NCBI GenBank assembly: GCA_014621425.1
Contig: JAANBB010000101.1
Span: 42,468-106,467, forward strand
From: Cylindrodendrum hubeiense
Lineage: Eukaryota > Ascomycota > Sordariomycetes > Hypocreales > Nectriaceae
Direction: 5' to 3'
Length of the DNA stretch: 64,000 nt
Part shown: one piece after another, positions 60,714 to 64,000 of the stretch
Layout: each line of letters starts with the position of its first letter
Numbering within the stretch: position 1 is the first letter of the stretch
Program-made: the position numbers and the translations under genes
Notes under the pieces: model-generated
Seen by the model: the letters and a program-made list of their open reading frames with translations, nothing else
What the model was told of the DNA's origin: nothing
Database searches by the model: none

Positions 60714-63195
60714 ATGAGCGCCGAGACTGTATCAACAGCCCCAGTTGCTGCCTTTTCGCGGTACGCGGTAAGTCTGCCAAGTAGCACACTTTGCTTTCGA
60801 CGACAGAGATGGGGTAATCAGCTGACTGTTGATGTAGTGTGATCATTGCAAAGAAAAGAAAATCAAGTATGATGTGAATCACCTTCCGACGTGACGTATC
60901 TTTACTGATTTCAGGTCTGGAATAGATGTTCCCGCGAGCTGCCAAAGTGTGGTGCATGCCAGCCATGGCCTGGAGAATGCGTGTACTCAAGAAAATCGTC
61001 CAAGCTCAAAGCTACTGTTCAGTCAACATTGTAAGTAATCGGAATGCCTCCAAAATACTTGCGATGAATTGCTAAGTATGGTGCTGGCAGGAGCGAAAAA
61101 CATACCTCTACTACTCACACTGCAACGACTACTACTGGGCGAGAGGAAATGCAGGAGCGTATTCGTCGCATTGAGCATGTTGTTGAAAGATTGACCACGT
61201 CTGTAAACAACGCAAGAAGCGATTGTGTTCTGGATCCCGCCTTAAACTCCGTTCAGGGTGGTTCGGATCCTGTGTCAAGTGGTCGGACATCCGCTTCTGA
61301 TCAACAAAAGCCCCAGCTTATTATTGAAAGTTCACACTCATTCTCTTCGCTAGAAATGGCTTCACGGGACTTGGAGACTCTCAGTGCTGAGATTCTTCAT
61401 CTGTCTGATGAGCCAAACGCATCCACGGGGCTCAAGGATATTTACAGGGAACTGACGACTGTTGACCTCGCGGAGCCGCCAAAAATACCCGACAGCGGAA
61501 CAAAAGGACCAACAGGATTTTATATCCCGACCAGGGCCGTAGGATACGGCTTGATAAGTAGTAAGTTTGTCCATAATTCGATCAGCACTAGACTGGCATC
61601 AGTCGTGTTTGCATGTTATTGACAGACGCAAGACTTCCTGCAAGTTGCTGAATTGGCAAAGTTCATGACCATTACCCCCTCTGATACAATTATGAGTCAG
61701 CTACTATTCGAACCTGAATCAGTACGACCGCGCTCATGGGTGGTCTACGTCAACTTCATACTTCTCTCACTGGCGGTAAACAACCCATCTCTGGCTCATC
61801 TTGCTACATCATTCAGGAATAATACTCGAGTTGCTCTAAATGATGCAAGCATCTATTTGGAACCGAATGAAGTCAATATACAAACACTGCTCATGCTTTC
61901 TTGTCACGGAGAGGACTACGCTTCGCCGAATCTGTCGTGGATGCTGATTGGCCACGCGTGTCGACAAGCTCAAGCTCTGGGATTACATGTCCCTGGCAAT
62001 CAAGCATCAGAGAAGCGGCAACGCCAGCTTTGTTTGTTCTGGTCACTATTCAGTGTTGAAAAATCGTGTTCACTAGCGTTTGGACGCCCGACGTTGCTGC
62101 CAACCTCTCTTTATCGGAATGTGCCACTGCCAGAGTTCCAATATCTTCAAGCCTATCAACCGCATCTCCACCAGCCTCCTCAGAATTTTGTTTCAGTATT
62201 TGGTGCACATTTCTTCGAACAAACCACGGAGCTGGCAAAAGTCACCGGAGAAGTGCTTGACTCTCTTGCGCTTAGCGACTATATGTCGACGTTGCAAGAG
62301 CTGAAATCCAAATTGGACGCCTGGGATGCAAAATGCACCGCGGTATGACTTATTCGGAAACCCAAATTTCTTCAATATTCTAATATGTGACCAGGTATTA
62401 ACGACGGCCCGTGACTCGGAAATTGCATTCATCACTCCCGCACAGGTACACGAGATGTCACTCGGTATCAGGGCAATGAGGTTCCAATATCTGCATATCC
62501 TTATTTTACTGCTACAAAAAGAGGAGCAGTATTTTGGTCTTTGCATCGATTACGCACGAGAGGCCGTATCTCTACTTCCCAGTATGGTTTCTAATTGGAA
62601 TCAAGTGTACAACGGCGTCTTGTGGTAAGCACTTCACTCAGAACAGGCGACCAGTTGACCAACATAACATTTGCATAGGCACCTGCTTTACTACCCATTC
62701 ACGCCATTCTTCACCATATTTAGGCATATAATTCGCCATCGCTCTGCGACAAGTATGACTGAAGATCTGAACCTTCTAGACACAACTGTCTCATACTTCA
62801 AAACAATGAAGGGGTATATGGGGTCTCTAAATAGTGTCGCATCAAATCTGGAGAGAACGACAGAGTTATTTGCTAGGATGGCTAAATTTGTCGTGGAAGA
62901 AAGCTCGAAGGCAGCTCAGACGACAATCGACAAAGGAACAGCCACAATCTTGTCAAGCGATGACCACATGTTTGATACTTCCTTTGAATCTTACTCGGAG
63001 TCCTTCGCAAGTTACATTCAGACACAGGATCTCAGTAATTTTCTGATTCAAGATGTCGATGTAGAAGGAATGTTGAGCTGTCTTTCTGACGAGAATTCGT
63101 TTCCTGATTCTCGTGGCCAGAAGCGACGCCATGAAAGTGTCTTCGACTGGTTTTCATGGGATGCGCATCATTGTGAGCATGAAATAAACTTTTAA
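60714..63195 (+). CDS. Fungal transcription factor with incomplete Zn2Cys6 cluster, 6 exons
   Basis: Exons 60714-60767, 60915-61030, 61091-61560, 61633-62342, 62395-62624 and 62679-63195 join to 698 residues. The second exon reads RCSRELPKCGACQPWPGECVYSR, which is the second half of a zinc cluster (last four Cys in the C-x6-C-x2-C-x6-C spacing). The first two cysteines and the ACxxCRxRK segment are absent, because the first exon encodes only MSAETVSTAPVAAFSRYA. A coiled coil follows (EEMQERIRRIEHVVERL). The body is a Fungal_trans regulatory domain with LIGHACRQAQALGLHVPG and LFWSLFSVEKSCSLAFGRP. The donor of the first intron (GTAAGT) and the acceptor are good, so the model is formally intact. 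DNA binding by this form is doubtful. Confidence 0.8.
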
Positions 63196-63695
63196 CGTTG
63201 ATAAAATGCGCAAGCAATTACTCTGTTTCTTATCACGCGGGAAGGAAACTACAATACGCCCTGGTATATGGGCACTGGAGCGTCCAAAGAGATATCACGG
63301 TACGCATCGAACACTTTGAGATAATAGTTCCACTTTATTAGCCACATTTATCATTTTGGGTTCGTTTCGATATTTTGATGTGGTAGGAGAACAACGTGGG
63401 ATCAAATTAATTTTGACAAACTAATTCTGTTCAAAGTTGTGTCCCACTGACCAGAGAGGCTCATTAGCACTTGCGAAAATTGTGCGGGAAGAGATGTATA
63501 ATTGATACTTGGACTATTTGATATTCGTGTTTTATGTAGTGTATATTCAGCATACAATTAAAAGAACTGAGAAGAATTGAGTACTATCTAATGGGTGCGG
63601 CTATGCTATTCATAGTTTAATCTTCCGCGGAAGAAAATAAATGAAACATTTCAGCTCCCAATGCTTTCACCTTGAGAAATTACCTTTTTATCTGA
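63196..63695. other. Convergent intergenic region
   Basis: This is the 3' flank shared by the regulator (+) and the ABC transporter (-). It is AT-rich, with no gene recognised. Confidence 0.5.
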
Positions 63696-64000
63696 TTAAT
63701 ACTGGGGCCGTCGGATTTTGAACATGTTTCTTCTTACCATATGGTAGTATAAACCCCTTTGATCCAACAGGCTCGAATGGTTACCCATCTCTGCCACGAT
63801 GCCTTCGTTAATGACATATATCACATCAGAATGTTGAATTGTTGATAAGCGCTATTCCATTGGTCAGCAACCTTTATTGAGACTTTAAAAAAGTCTTACA
63901 TGAGCGATCGTTATCACGGATCTTCCTATGCCAGTCTCCTTTAGGACTTCTTGCACAAGGTGTTCACTTTCGGAGTCCAATGCACTGGTAGCTTCGTCAA
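63696..64000 (-). CDS. ABC transporter, C-terminal end of nucleotide-binding domain (truncated)
   Basis: Two exons are visible, 64000-63900 and 63851-63696, around a 48-base intron. They read DEATSALDSESEHLV (the end of Walker B with its Glu, and the D-loop) and then, across the intron, TIAHRLSTIQHSDVIYVINE, with the H-loop histidine. GIVAEMGNHSSLLDQRGLYY is the usual end of an ABCB/multidrug-type or ABCC-type exporter. Most of the gene, including its membrane domains, lies beyond the window. It would be an ATP-driven exporter. Whether it serves a local pathway cannot be judged from this end. Confidence 0.9.

Noticed and set aside
60497..60990. Two minus-strand frames of about 95 codons upstream of and over the regulator start
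   Set aside because: They have no conserved features and partly overlap the regulator exons on the other strand.

Overview
This is nuclear DNA from a filamentous ascomycete (Pezizomycotina, most likely a Sordariomycete). The evidence is short GT-AG introns of about 45-90 bases, widely spaced single genes on both strands, and typical ascomycete families: Fks1 glucan synthase, Zn2Cys6 regulators, a CE5 cutinase, a PL3 pectate lyase, a CE12 esterase, a PTH11/rhodopsin-like membrane protein and an F-box gene family. There is no operon structure, CRISPR array, rRNA or convincing tRNA. I cannot name the species.

Layout. 1-10.8 kb: the 3' end of an amino-acid transporter (+), a five-exon enoyl-CoA hydratase (-), a large fusion of an adenylation domain with a ferric-reductase-like membrane flavoprotein (+), a rhodopsin-like seven-helix protein (+) and an unknown multispanning protein (-). 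10.8-13.9 kb is gene-poor. 13.9-21.5 kb: a PL3 pectate lyase, a DUF2235-GTPase fusion and a rhamnogalacturonan acetylesterase, all on +. 22.6-29.7 kb: a stand-alone class I terpene cyclase (+) facing the 3' end of a 1,3-beta-glucan synthase (-). 31.4-34.9 kb: a small unknown protein (-) and an M13 zinc metallopeptidase (-).

37.5-44.7 kb holds an amino-acid permease (-), a cytochrome P450 (+) and a Zn2Cys6 regulator (-), which could be a small metabolic unit. A diverged 225-base tandem duplication lies in the permease/P450 divergent promoter. 45.8-49.5 kb: a cutinase (-) and a small secreted protein of unknown function (-). 50.7-55.7 kb: an 11-exon secreted SGNH-hydrolase/FG-GAP-repeat protein (+). 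55.9-58.8 kb: an F-box family gene whose frame is interrupted by a single TGA. 59.0-63.2 kb: an Hv1-type proton channel (-) and a regulator with only part of a zinc cluster (+). The window ends in the C-terminus of an ABC transporter (-).

Themes. Several genes act on plant surface and wall polymers (cutinase, pectate lyase, rhamnogalacturonan acetylesterase), which suggests plant-associated growth. Orphan metabolic genes (terpene cyclase, adenylation-flavoprotein fusion, P450) are scattered rather than gathered in one large biosynthetic cluster. The least explained items are the DUF2235-GTPase fusion, which has lost the hydrolase nucleophile serine but keeps the Asp and His positions, the SGNH/FG-GAP protein with its uncharacterised C-terminal half, and the in-frame TGA in the F-box gene. 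Exon boundaries were read by eye from splice consensus and frame continuity. No search was run.
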